This document shows positions 24,534-36,034 of a stretch of 64,000 nucleotides of DNA, piece by piece. The DNA comes from Maratus speciosus. Taxonomy: Eukaryota > Arthropoda > Arachnida > Araneae > Salticidae. How positions within the stretch are numbered: position 1 is the first letter of the stretch; every line of letters starts with the position of its first letter. A program made the position numbers and the translations under genes. The notes under the pieces are model-generated. The model was given only the letters and a program-made list of their open reading frames with translations, did not search any database and had not been told where the DNA came from. The DNA is taken from NCBI GenBank assembly GCA_963932465.1, contig OZ010798.1:20718918-20782917 (forward strand), in the 5' to 3' direction.

Positions 24534-24787
24534 ACTGTAAAAAAAAAAAAAAAAAATGGAGATTCTACTGGAAATCTAGACGCCAGTACTATTTCCGTAT
24601 TTTTACGGAAAGATTTTCCCCATAAATTTCATAAAATTTTCCGTTTTTAATCAGAAAAACGAATTTTTCTTGTAATTTATTTGGAAAAATTTCCGTAAAA
24701 ATACTGTTTGAATACCGTAAAAATACTGGCGTCTAGTTTGCCAGTAGAATCTCCGTTTTTTTTCTTCTTTTTTTTTTTTTTTTACAT
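24534..24787. mobile_element. MITE with inverted GGAGATTCTACTGG ends
   Basis: It begins CACTGTAAAA plus a poly-A run, then GGAGATTCTACTGG and CTAGACGCCAGTA. The right end carries the complements TACTGGCGTCTAG, CCAGTAGAATCTCC and poly-T. Several TTTCCGT / ACGGAAA repeats lie between. The right terminal CAGTG is mutated to CATGT. Confidence 0.65.
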
Positions 24788-24909
24788 GTAATTACGAACA
24801 CACATAAAAAGACGTGCGTCACGAAGGGGCTGATGATAAATCAACGAATCCATTTGAATATTTTGAGACTTCTTATTTTGTCAACAGCCTATGGGTGACT
24901 CCGGATTAA

Positions 24910-25328
24910 TGGTGGTCTCAAATCCAAAAAGGCAAATTTCTGACATAAGTTTTACTTTATTTTTGTTCGAAAATGCATGAAACTAGCTGGTGTTGTTGTT
25001 CAGAAACTATGTCATTGAGCTGTTTTTTCCATTTTTTTGCAAACGCAATAGATCTTTCAGAAAATAGAGTCAAAGAGGGCGTTTTGAACCGAATTTCCGA
25101 GCGAAAGAAGAAATAGACTCAAGAGCGGGCGAAAAACGGGTTTGTCACGTGATCGAATTAGCTTATAACTCAATAGGTAATTGATGGATCCAAAAATGGA
25201 AAAAACAGTTCGATTGCAAATCGCTTTCATGGCCAGGCTTTCCAATTTTATATTTTTCCGTTAAAAAATGAATTTATAAATGTGTCAAAACGTTTTGCGC
25301 TTGTTGAGCAAAGCAGTTAAGAACAGCC
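24910..25328 (+). mobile_element. TTAA-MITE family B copy
   Basis: Preceded by TTAA (24906-24909) and running from TGGTGGTCTCAAATCC to AAGAACAGCC, followed by TTAC. Its interior is nearly identical to the copy at 49978-50398. Confidence 0.75.
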
Positions 25329-25720
25329 TTACCAGATCTTTCAAAAAATGGCATAGCCGAATGAGAGACTATAATATATGTAATTCAAATGAGCTAGAAA
25401 GCAGGAGTTTATTATCCGACCGTCTCCGTTCAGTCTGCTCATAAACATCACGTATAAAGAGCCGGAGTAATAGGCGGAAATACATCCTTCCCCGAATCGG
25501 AACATTGCCTAATAGCATGACGACATCTGATGAGTGGTTACTGTCCCTCCAAGTCATTAGTCGAATTGGGCCCTGTAGTCAGACTAAAGACAGAGACACC
25601 GTCTTGTATAATAGTGTACCTGAAGCAGAAGATGTTTTTATCAATGGAGAATGCGTGCAAGCATGGGTGATACGGTAGCTCTGTTACAAACAAGATCATT
25701 TCTAAGGCTTGCATGTAGTG
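25329..25720. other. Mixed-composition spacer, possibly single-copy
   Basis: It has higher complexity than its surroundings. A 62-codon minus-strand frame (25369-25557) has no recognised similarity and no start or splice support. This is the target of the neighbouring hAT-like insertion. Confidence 0.3.
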
Positions 25721-25837
25721 CAGGACCGAAACTAGGGAAGGGGGGGGGATGCAGAGGGGGCATGTGCCCCGAGCGCCAGAACGAAAGGCGAAGGGGGGGG
25801 GGGGTGCGCCAAATGAAGATTTTGTTTGTCATTTCAT

Positions 25838-25911
<74 letters not shown>

Positions 25912-25991
25912 CAAAGAAACCCGCAAGCTAAAGTTAAACATATGTAAGCGTTCTTTTTAAATTTGTGAAAGTGAAAGTAGCTTTATAATAA

Positions 25992-26029
<38 letters not shown>

Positions 26030-26442
26030 CAACCAAAATCGGAAAAGTAAACACTAACCCGGTTAGAATTCAATCTCAGCTATTCTAAGCAAGTAAAAAA
26101 TCATTTTAAACTATTGATATGCAAGGGAGAAATTTTAAAAAGAACGCTGTTATAGGTTTAACATTAGCGATCCACTTTCTTCATGTGACAAAGGTAGGCC
26201 CTTAACGCCCCAGCTAATGTTAATCCTTATGGGAGCGTTGTTTACATTTTTCTTTCTAGCATTTTAATTATTATTAAAGGATTATTATTTTTTATATTAA
26301 AGGATTATTATTTTTTTATTTATTTTCTTTTTTTTTTGCATAGGGTACCTGAGGTCGATAACTTTTGTTGTGTGTGAGGAGGGGGTGGGGGCGCCAAAAT
26401 CCATGTTTGCCCCATGCGCAAAAAAGGCTAGTTTCGGCCCTG
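25721..26442. mobile_element. hAT-like nonautonomous element with (TA)n and poly-A inside
   Basis: Ends are CAGGACCGAAACTAG and CTAGTTTCGGCCCTG. Flanking 8-mers ATGTAGTG and ACCTAGTG match at 6 of 8 positions, an imperfect duplication. Subterminal GGGGGCATGTGCCCC / GGGGGCGCC blocks face each other. A (TA)n run at 25842-25905 and a poly-A run near 25994 are internal. No transposase is encoded. Confidence 0.65.
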
Positions 26443-26677
26443 ACCTAGTGTTTCCAGGTGTCTCGATTTTCAGTGGCTCCATGACCTGTCCCCGCGTCAC
26501 CCACGTGTGGGACGTCAAATGTCCCGATTTTGCACACTGTCAGAAAAACTCGCCTTTACACACTAAATTATTTCTCATTTTTCAACAAATAAATTTCCGT
26601 AGTACTCCTAGAAATTCCTTTCCCACGAAATTTTCCGGAAAGTCAGGTAAAAAGGAAAAAATTCACGTTTATTTGTT
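26443..26677. other. Short mixed-composition spacer
   Basis: No feature was recognised apart from CACGTG at about 26500. Confidence 0.3.
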
Positions 26678-28046
26678 CACTGTAAAAAAATTATGTAACT
26701 TTACTCCATAAAATTGGTGACAGCATCCTGCGTTCAATTTTATGGAGTAATTTAACTTATATAATCGGGGCATACCATGAGAAAGGGACAAAATGTCCCG
26801 CATGTGACGCTTATATAAATATCTATATTTATTAATTTAAAAGTTGTTAAAATATAAACTATATATTGAAATTAACAAAACAACCTATATTTTTCATGTT
26901 TGCATAGTTGTTTTAATTTCAGGATACAATAGCATTGTTAAAACAGCAGTAATATATAGAAAAGCTGTTCCATACGTGATATTTAATAGGCCCTTTAATA
27001 AGTTTCAAAATCTCGGCATTTTAAACCCTAGACCTTAGGAAGCTACCCGTTTTTAATAATAAATAAATAATTAAAAAAATTGTAATTTAATAGATTACAA
27101 CGACCATTTGGAATACTTTTTTATAAAACGCCATGTGGTTAGTGGATTGGAGCCCCTCGAGAAATGGCCTTTTACTATCAATCGATTAAACATTAGATTG
27201 TTTCCTTTTTCGCATTCGTCTTTTATTCTGTAATTGATTTTCATGGGCAACATAATCAGTTGAAGACCTCGATTTTCATGGGCTACATAATCAGTTGAAG
27301 ACCTCGATTTTCATGGCCTACATAATGAGTTGAAGACCTCGATTTTTTCTTTGCAAGACGATTTTCATTTCAGCGTCACTCCTTGGCTTTGGATTTTTCC
27401 ATATCTGGTAATTTGCGCCTACCCATTTTGTAACTTTTTCCATTTTTAACAATTTTATGTCTTTTGATTACCTATTCAAACAATTTTTAACGATTTTATT
27501 CCTTTCGATTACCTATTCAAATAAAAATTCTTCTAAAAGTAAAGAACATCGTTGAATTTCGTTATAAAAAAAATAAAATGCGAGCATCATTTGACCCCCA
27601 TCTCCGACCGAAAACAACAAATGGTTAAAATAACAGATAATAAAAATCTCCACATTTTAAATCCTAGACCTAAGTAATCCGCCCGATTCAAGGCCATTCC
27701 ATGAAAAGCTGATAAAATGTCCTGCGCGACACTTACATAAATACCTATATATCTATTGACTTATAAGATGTTAGAACATGAACTATATATTAAAAATAAC
27801 AAAAAAACTCTAAATTTTCACATTAGAATGGTTGTTTTAAATTGAGGATATAATAACATTGTTAAAACAGCAGAAATATGCAGGAAAGCTGTTCCACACG
27901 TGGAATGGCCCCTGACATAACTGGTGTAATATTACACATTAGTGTAGCGGAACATAAGTTAAATCGGTTAAATTACTCAATAAAATGGAGGCAGCAAGGC
28001 TGCCACCAATTTTTTGAAGTAACTTTACATTAAATTTTTTACAGTG
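26678..28046. mobile_element. CACTGTAAAA TIR element with an internal direct repeat
   Basis: The left end is CACTGTAAAAAAATTATGTAAC and the right end is GTAACTTTACATTAAATTTTTTACAGTG. Both flanks read TT. TTACTCCATAAAATTGG / CCAATTTT...GAAGTAA blocks are subterminal. Inside, two diverged direct copies of about 240 bp lie at about 26765-27010 and 27690-27915; both contain ATGTCC, AACTATATATT and AAAGCTGTTCCA. A triplicated CTACATAATCAGTTGAAGAC unit lies at about 27250-27340. No ORF of note. Confidence 0.6.
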
Positions 28047-28680
28047 TTGCACGCATGACGTATTGATTCGATGTTGAAAGAAAGACGTACCAAAGTTCGA
28101 ATTCATTTTTAGCTCATAGGCTATCAAAGCCTGAGAGCTAATGTGCCCGCAGGTTCTGTATGTACGTAACGCAATAAATCTTGATAGAAATATCCGATTT
28201 GCTTCAAATTTTAATATCCGATTTGCTTCAATTTTTTTTTCTAGTTTCGTTCTGATATGGTCCTTCCCTGATTAGTTTTGAGGGTTCATTGCTTATGTAT
28301 AAAGGGGATACGGGGGGATAAACTCACTTAGAACTCACTTTACCTTAACTTAGATAAATGGGTTTTTCATGCAGAATTATCAGATTTGCTTCAAATTTGG
28401 TATACCGGTTAATTCTGATAAGGCTCTTCCCTGATTAGATTTGGAGGTCCATTGTTTAAGTATAAAGGGGGGGGGGAACGGGGGGGGGGCTTATACCCCC
28501 TCAATTTGGATAAATGTGTTTTTCTATCCGATTTGCTTCAAATTTGGTATACCGTTTTATTCTGGTAAGGCAATTCCTTGATGAAATTTGGAGGTTAAGT
28601 ATAAAGGGGATGAAGGGGATGACTAATCCCCCCCCCCTTATACCTCCTTATATCTGAAATTCTGTTACGCCAAAAAAGTT
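28047..28680. repeat. Short diverged tandem repeats
   Basis: Three or more copies of a unit containing CCGATTTGCTTCAAATTT, a TTCTGATAAGG-like segment and TTGTTTAAGTATAAAGGGG lie at about 28195-28650. Spacing is roughly 145-180 bp. Confidence 0.55.
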
Positions 28681-28689
28681 CTAATAAAA

Positions 28690-29322
28690 AAATGGAGAAC
28701 GTCTCTCCTTTACATAGTTTTTGAATAACAACACCTGTCCATTTCATGCGTTTCCGAACAAAAATTAATTAAAAAAAACGCGTCATAAAATTGCCCCTTC
28801 ACATATGGAATAATTTTATTACACATTTTTTAATTCATTTTTTCATTAATTCATTAATTTATTTCAATTAAAAAATGTGTAAGTAGAGGGAAAAAGGGGG
28901 TTCGATTGCGGGGGTGGAGGAGTGAGAATCATACTATAGTAGGACGAGGTTTAAGAGAATTTTTTTGGATTAGAAAGGATATTTTTTATTTAATCATCTT
29001 ACAGTAGGAGGGGGTAGGAAGGGTTAAATTTTTTTTGAGGGGGCTAAATTTTTAGGGGGCTTAATTATTTTTCGAATCGACTTAGAGTAGGATTGGAAAT
29101 ATCATACTATAACACGAGGGGTTAGCTATTTTTGAGAGAAAGTATGAAGGGCTAAACTTTTAGTGGGGGCTAAATATTTGAGGGGGCTTATTTTTAGGGG
29201 GGTTCTTATTTTTTGAAGTAGAGAATGGTTTTGGAACACTTTAAATTGTGGAAACGGTTAGTGGTTCGGCTACTACCCCCTCCCCCCCTTGCCCCCCCCC
29301 CTTGCCCCCCCCCTAAAAATAA

Positions 29323-29364
<42 letters not shown>

Positions 29365-29402
29365 AGTGTCGGCATCTCTCGATGAGAAAGTTTTCATGTG
29401 TT
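28690..29402 (+). repeat. Outer inverted-repeat segment, left (partner 47684-48315)
   Basis: This segment is the reverse complement of 47684-48315. It includes GTAGGACGAGGTTTAAGAGA, the GGGGGCTAAATTTT words, GTTAGTGGTTCGGCTACT and CTCTCGATGAGAAAGTTTTC. Similarity is very high from about 28870 to 29402 and lower in the family-B MITE remnant at 28690-28830. It holds GGGGGCTAAA and TTTTTAGGGGG repeats and G/C and T runs. No gene was found. Confidence 0.75.
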
Positions 29403-30150
29403 GTAACATATTTAATTTTTCGTTTGTTTTGAACTTTGTCAAAAATAGTAGGTTAGTTTTGAAGAGATTAAACTGAAATTGTATTATTAGATGAGAGTTC
29501 TTTTATAAATTTAACTTGTATTCTTATTGAAAGGTTTTTATGAACAACTCTGTTTTTGGAAAAACTTTAGTGAATCTTTGAAAAAAAGGAGAAATGTTAT
29601 GCTTTGCATTATTGAAAAAACAGTAAAAAAATTAGTAGTTTCATTTAGTTTTAAGTCATTTAATGAAGACCTGATTGCACTGGAAAGGATTAAACCCAGT
29701 TTAATTTTGCATCGTCCTGTATACGTTGGGTTTGTTATATTAGTAATGTTTTCCTTACGGGTTTCGAACCCTGAAACCCCCCATTATTCGAATTTCTGTA
29801 ATGAGAATCTAGATGGAAACTTGAAAAATTTCATTTAGAATTGAAGATTGGTAAATTTCATCCTCTTGTTGCAAGTTCATACATCTCTTTACCTATTCGC
29901 CTGGTTTCGAACCTACAATCTTCCCATTATTAGATTATTTCTATAACTATTGGGCTGGGCGGGCCCCATTGTTTTAGGTAGCTTTCTTTACAAAAAAGCT
30001 ACCTATTGCAGCCGTTCGGAGGAAAGCGATTTCAAAAAATTTTGGTATATTTTCATCGATCATGACCCCCAGACCCCGAAACCACCCTCCGTTTAAAATT
30101 GATATATATATATATATATATATATAAATATATATATCTGACCTATGTCA
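29403..30150. other. Start of 5.8-kb segment absent from the right side of the palindrome
   Basis: Mixed AT-rich DNA. An open frame of 103 codons (29527-29838, plus) is unrecognised and has no supporting context. GGTTTCGAACCC-type words near 29757 and 29890 resemble B-box palindromes but no tRNA fold was found. Confidence 0.35.
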
Positions 30151-33100
30151 CACTGTAACTCCCGTAATTATGAACCGATTTCGATGTAATTCGGTGTGTA
30201 CATACACTGTTAAAAATATTTTTGTAAAACAACAGAAACTTTCTGGCAGCAAAAAGTTGCCAGAAACTATTTGTTTTCAGAAAATATCTGTTAACGAAAG
30301 AATGCGTTATCAGACGACAGAAATACGTAGTCATACAGGCACTTCGTGTTGACAATCGACGCCTTTCCCAACAGTCAAAATCTGTAGGTCGATTCCTGTT
30401 GGCGAGGGGGGGGGGAGGTTCTATTTAACAGAAGAATCGCATATTATAGGTTAGGTACACGGGAAATTTCTATTTACCGATCGATTTGTTTATATTAATA
30501 ATAATAAATACTTATAGGAATTTCTCCTCCAAACTTTTATAAAATTAATTTAAATAGCTTATTCGCAATAAAATATTTAAACAGTTGAATTTATATAGAT
30601 TTGTAAATTAAGTATATTAAAGACTGGAATATGTGAAAGAAGGTATCTTAAACTCCCCCCCCCCCCCCAAGAATAATAAAAAAATATATATACGATATAA
30701 GATAACTCCCCCCCCCCCCATAAAAATATTTCTTAATAAAATAAATATATGTATTGAATGTGATTTGTAATTAAAAGAACTTTAATATTTATTTATTCAT
30801 GCAATATTTTTGAAAACTGATTAGGTTAAATTAGTGACTTTGGTTAATTATGTAAATAATATCCTGCCAATTTTTATAATTTTTTCGAATAGAAAGCTTT
30901 GTATATATAAATGTGTAAAAGTTGACAGCTATGAGCAAAGATGAGAAATGAAAAAGAAGAGCCACTAAAATCTATATAAACATCACCATAAAAAAAAGTA
31001 TTTCATTCCAGCTAAAGTGATAAAATGAGTTTTCATCCTTCTTAACAATTTACAATGTTTTTCCGTATAAAGTAAATGATCATCAACTAAATAAGAAAAA
31101 ATATTACAATATAATTTAAATTAAAATGTTAAACAAAATTAAACTTGCTGATTCTATAAAATGAATGGTTAAAGCTTAAATAGGAATTATTTTCAAAATA
31201 ATTCACACAGTTGTAGCTCAAAATTTATTTCATTAAATAGAGTGAATAAAATTTACAAATTTTAACTTAACCACTACAAGTAACTCTAAGATTGTACTAA
31301 AGAAAAAAAAAAAAAAAAAAGCATTTCTTCAGAATCAACATATGGAACGATTAAACAAAATATCAACCACTCCATTTTAAACAACATAGTAAATAGTAGG
31401 AAATGTGATAAATTTAAACAATAAAAATATATGAACAGCGTCAGATCTAATAAATATTATTCTGGTTAATGTTAAACGAAAATATCAGTTATCTATAACT
31501 ATAATAATTAATGCAGCTACTCCGTGTTTATTATTAAAACTATCACTGCAAAACTAATCACGTATGTCAATTGATGACAAAATAAATTTAAAATCTCAAT
31601 CAAAATTTCTGGAACTAATACATATGAAGTAAAATTAAACTCTTAGTCATAAAAAAAGTTAAATATAATAAGTAATCATTCTACAGCTAAGTAAAAATTC
31701 AAGATTTGTAAACTAATCATAAACTTAAGATTATTTATTTAACTTAAAATAAGCAACCGATCAAAAAATAATCTCCAGCTATTAACAGAATTAGATCAAC
31801 TAAGTTACTAATGTGCATAAATAAATGAAGTATAAAATAATACTAATAATTTAAGTAAATCATACATTATGACATAATAATAATAATAATAATAATAAAT
31901 AGTATTGCTTAATTAAGATTTTTAGCAAATAGGAAGTATTTTTCATACATATTGTTACGTTTCGGAAAAACATTGTTACATACTTAAAAGAAGGATGAAA
32001 ACATACCTTTTGCTATGTTTGTTTTCTAATATTCCAACTGTAAATCCTAATCATTGAAGAAAGCGGTTCTGATGTCAAAGGTTTGTGTCGCGGGTTCGAA
32101 TTGTGAAAATGATTCTTAATTTTCTGTTAAAATTTCTTTATGTATTATTCTTTTTCAATTAGATGAACTGCTTTATTAAACGAACTGCCATTTTCAACAG
32201 TACACAGACAAGACACTCAAATATTTCAAGTTAGAAGATACGTCTTAGCGTGGGGTGGGATAACCAATGCTTATTGGTCATTCTAAATGACCTTCTAGAC
32301 GTCATAGGGGATGACCTCCCGTTTTTCTGTCATCCAACACATTATCCTGTCGCAGTGGAAACTGATGGCAAAGAAAACAGAATTTTTTGTTGTTTAACAT
32401 GAAAATAAACGATATGAGGATGGAATGACATAAGAAGACTGTTAACGTAATTTTTACTGTCGGAATTCGAAGATTTTTTTCTGTTGTTTTAAGATTTTTT
32501 TTTACAGTGTAGTACATACCAATGTCTCGACCGAGTTCGTTGGCCAGCTTCATCCGCTGTTTTATTTCAAAATGGCGGCCATTTAAAATTTTTAAAAAAA
32601 TTTAAAACTTGAAATGTGGTACCAAAAAATTAAAAATGGAAAAATATTTTTTCTTGTGTATTTGACCTTTATACAAAGATTCCGGAGCAGTTTTTGTTTC
32701 GTCTATATCTTAAAAAATGGCTGAGTTATAGCATTTTGAATTTCTAGCGTGGCTGACATTTTGAAACGTCCTGAATTTTGTCACGCGATAAAAGACGTAT
32801 TTATGAACCGATTTGGATGTAATTCGGTGTGTACATAGTACATACCAATCTCTCGACCGAGTTCGTTGGCCAGCTTCATCCGCCATTTTGTTTCAAAATG
32901 GCAGCCATTTAAAATTTTTTTAAAAATTTAAAATTTGAAATGTGGTACCAAAAAATTGAAAATGGAAAAATATTTTTTTCTTATGTATATGACCTTTATA
33001 CAAAGATTTCGGAGCAGTTTTTGTTTCGTCTATATCTTAAAAAATGGCTGAGTTATAGAATTTTGAATTTGTAGCGTGGCTGACATTTTGAAACGTCCTG

Positions 33101-34560
33101 AATTTTGTCACGCGATAAAAGGCGTATTTATGAACCGATTTGGATGCAACTTCGTTTATACATAGTACATACCAATGTCTCGACCGGGTTCGTTGGCCAG
33201 CTTCACCCGCCATCTTGTTTAAAAATGGCGGCCATTTAAATTTTTAAGAAAAATTTAAATTTGAAATGTGGTACCAAAAATTGAAAATTGAAAAAATATT
33301 TTCTTCTTATGTGTTTGACCTTGATAAAAAGATTCGGGAGCAGTTTTTGTTTCGTCTATATCTTAAGAAATGGCTGAGTTATAGCATTTTGAATTTCTAG
33401 CGTGGCTGAAATTTTGAAACGTCCTGATTTTTCTCACGTAATAACAGGCGTATTTACGAACCGACTTGGATGTACCTTGGTGTGTACATAGTACATACAA
33501 ATATCTCGACCCAGTCCGTTGGCCAGCTTCATCCGCCATCTTGTTTCAAAATGGCGGCCATTTAAAAAAATAAAAAAATAAAAAAATTTTAAATGAGATA
33601 CCAAAAAATTGGAAAATGAAAAAGATTTTTTTTTGTATGTGTTTGACCTTAATACAAAGATTCCGGAACAGTTTTTCGTCTATATCTAAAAAAAAAATGG
33701 CTGAGTAATAGCATTTTGAATTTCTCTTGTGGCTGACATTTTAAAACGACCTGATATTTGTCACGCGATAACAGGCGTATTTATGAACCTATTTGGATGT
33801 AACTTGGTCTGTACATAGTACATACCAATGTCTCGACCGAGTTCGTTGGCCAGCTTCATTCGCCATCTTGTTTCAAAAGGGTTGCCATTTAAAAAAAATT
33901 AAATTTAAAATTCAAAATGAGGTATTAAAAAATTGGAAAATGAAAAAGATTTTTTTTATGTGTTTGGATTTGATACAAAGATTCAGGAGCAGTTTTTGTT
34001 TCTGAAAATTTGTTCTTTTGTTGTTATCTTAAAAAATGGTTGATTTATAGCACTTTGAATTTCTAGCATGGCTAACATTTTGAAATGATCTTGTATTTGT
34101 CACGCGATAACACACGTATTCGCCTATTTCGATGTAAGAAGGCATGTGGATAGTATACATCAACACCTCGACCAAGTTCACTGGCCAGATTCATCAGCCA
34201 TCTTGTTTCAAAATGGCGGCCATTAAATTAAAAAATATATATATATTTAAAGTGAGGTGCAAAAAAATTAGAAATTGAAAAAGGTTTCTTTCTTAAGTAT
34301 TTGATCTTGATATAAGGATTCAGGAGCATTTTTTGTTTGTCTTTACCTTAAAAAATGGCTCAGATATAGCAGTTTCAATTTCTATTGTGGGTGACATTTT
34401 GAAAAATCTGATTTTTTGCATGCGACAGCACTCCTATATATTAACCGATTCCGATGTGAGTGAGCATGTGCACAGCAATTACTAAGGTCTCGACCAAGTT
34501 CACTGCTTAGCCTCATCCACCATGTTGTCTTAAAATGACAGGCACTTTAAGAAATTGCCG
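30150..34560. repeat. Satellite-like tandem array, unit about 326 bp
   Basis: Unit junctions carry GTACATACCAATGTCTCGACC-type sequence at about 32512, 32838, 33165, 33491, 33818, 34153 and 34470. Spacings are 326, 327, 326, 327, 335 and about 317. Each unit has TTCGTTGGCCAGCTTCATCCGCC, AAAATGGCGGCCATTT, GTTTTTGTTTCGTCTATATC and GTCACGCGATAA. Units diverge progressively to the right. The end of a further unit (about 30150-30204) is separated by the inserted TIR element. Confidence 0.85.
30205..32509. mobile_element. TA-flanked TIR element, 2.3 kb, inside the satellite
   Basis: The left end is CACTGTTAAAAATATTTTTG then AAACAACAGAAA. The right end, inverted, reads CACTGTAAAAAAAAATCTT then AAACAACAGAAA. 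TA lies on each side (30203-30204 and 32510-32511). Removing it restores GTGTACATAGTACATACC, exactly the satellite junction seen in the next unit, so the boundaries are firm. Inside are GGCAGCAAAAAGTTGCC (a hairpin), AT-rich DNA, poly-C runs (about 30655 and 30710), (ATA)n near 31877 and a GGGTTCGAATT B-box-like word near 32090. No transposase ORF was seen. Confidence 0.85.
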
Positions 34561-35184
34561 AATTTGGCAGCCAAATATAAGTTACTTTAAAGAAAAGCAG
34601 CTTGGATAAAGCTGACTAATTTCGCGAAATTCTCATTCATTATATTGATAAAAATTAGTATTGAATCTCCTATATTCGGTTTCCACTAAATTGGGCTTCG
34701 TGTGTTTGCATGATATAAGTTGGCTTTTTTAAAATAAGGATTGTGAAAGCTACCTCTTCCTCCCGGCACTGGCCGGAAGGACTTTTTTCACTTGAATTTG
34801 CTTTCTTTCAGTTTTGTATCGACTTCTTTTTAAAAATGAGTGGGTTAATGATTTTACGTTTAGTAGAAATTTTAACAAAGTGTTGTCATTGAATTTAGAA
34901 AAAATGAGAAATAAACATTATATATTTTTATTATCGTGCACTTCGAGAAATTATTTAATTTTCAGATGATTAGGTTTTGCTAACATTTATTCATTTTAGT
35001 ATTTATTTCAACATTAAGGAAACTATTAACAGTGTGTTGCCCCCGTATTACGTACTAAACGAAATTAAAGACTGTTGCCATTGAATTTAGAGAAATAAAC
35101 ATTCAATTTTTATATATTATATACTTCGAGAAATTAATTCATTTTCTTAGATTTAATAATGCCTTCTTCAACTTCGGGAAAGTA
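34561..35184. other. Unique left flank of the palindrome, with a tandem duplication
   Basis: Two diverged copies of a block with TTGAATTTAGA, GAAATAAACATT and CTTCGAGAAATTA lie at about 34885-34965 and 35078-35142. A short frame starts at ATG 35159 and crosses into the palindrome arm for 26 codons; it is not called as a gene. Confidence 0.4.
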
Positions 35185-35374
35185 TAGTGATTTGAACGAA
35201 AAGATAAATTATAATCTGGATTTTAGAAAAGTAATATAATTTTTAGCGTAATGATATTTTTTCAATCAGGATTTTCTCGTGCAGTTAATGAACTCTTTCA
35301 TTATCACTCACGAAGAATGTTTCTTTTTTTCTTATACTGTAACACAATTTATGGATTTTAGTTTAAAAATATTC

Positions 35375-35447
35375 ACCTTTGGATGGATTCGAACCATCAA
35401 CCTATTCATTAACGGTGGATTGCGTTTACCAATTGCGCCACAAAGGC
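35375..35447 (-). tRNA. tRNA-Asn(GUU)-like gene, left-arm copy (degraded)
   Basis: The 73-nt cloverleaf has a 7-bp acceptor stem with a G-U end pair. The D-arm now has a GCGC/ACGC mismatch, and the anticodon stem has a C-A mismatch. The anticodon loop is CCGTTAA, giving GUU. A-box and B-box (GGTTCGAATCC) are intact. No intron. The right-arm copy pairs better, so this one has decayed. Confidence 0.75.
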
Positions 35448-36034
35448 ATTAAAATGATATACAATTAAACCAAAACAAGTTTATTCCTAAGCTTTTAAAA
35501 ACTAACCAGTTCTTCAATTTTCAAAGATTTGTGGTCATATCTATTTGTGTGCTTGTTGTTTCGATCATACATAAACAGGATGTACTGTTTCTAATCTGGA
35601 TATAATGGTGAAGCGTATTTCCGTACTATGTGAAAAACAAGATAATAGTTCTTTTATTCCATTGTATTAGGAAAACAAATTTTCTTAATGGGTCACTATT
35701 TTAATTAACTAACAATAAAGAAATGAACCAGATTTTTTTTTTTATAACACTTGCATTTCAGTAGGATTCACAAAAAGTTAATCATTTAATGATAAAAACA
35801 AGTTAATTAAAAAATAAATGAATTTATAAAATGATTCATTTTGCACACTTGCTTATTAAATGAACACAACAGTTTATGTATTAAATAATTATCGCGTGAT
35901 CTTCTTTTTTCTGATGCGCCACCTACATTGATTTAAGTGTAGTTGGTTTTCATTTCACGTCATTATTCCGTTTTCTACTGTTTTGAATACATGTGCTGTA
36001 TTATTCGTCCTCGCACAGTTAAAACAGTTTTTAA

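Noticed and set aside
25651..25947. 98-codon plus-strand ORF
   Set aside because: It runs through the hAT-like terminus and a (TA)n tract that translates to alternating Tyr-Ile.
29527..29838. 103-codon plus-strand ORF as a gene
   Set aside because: No recognisable domain, no conserved partner copy in the right side of the palindrome and no supporting signals.
29750..29910. GGTTTCGAACCC words as tRNA genes
   Set aside because: They are only B-box-like palindromes. No acceptor, D or anticodon stems could be drawn around them.
32060..32110. GGGTTCGAATT as a tRNA gene inside the 2.3-kb TIR element
   Set aside because: B box only; no matching cloverleaf or A box at the right distance.
30150..34560. 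Regular repeats as a CRISPR array
   Set aside because: Units of about 326 bp are wholly repeated with no unique spacers, and the genome is eukaryotic.
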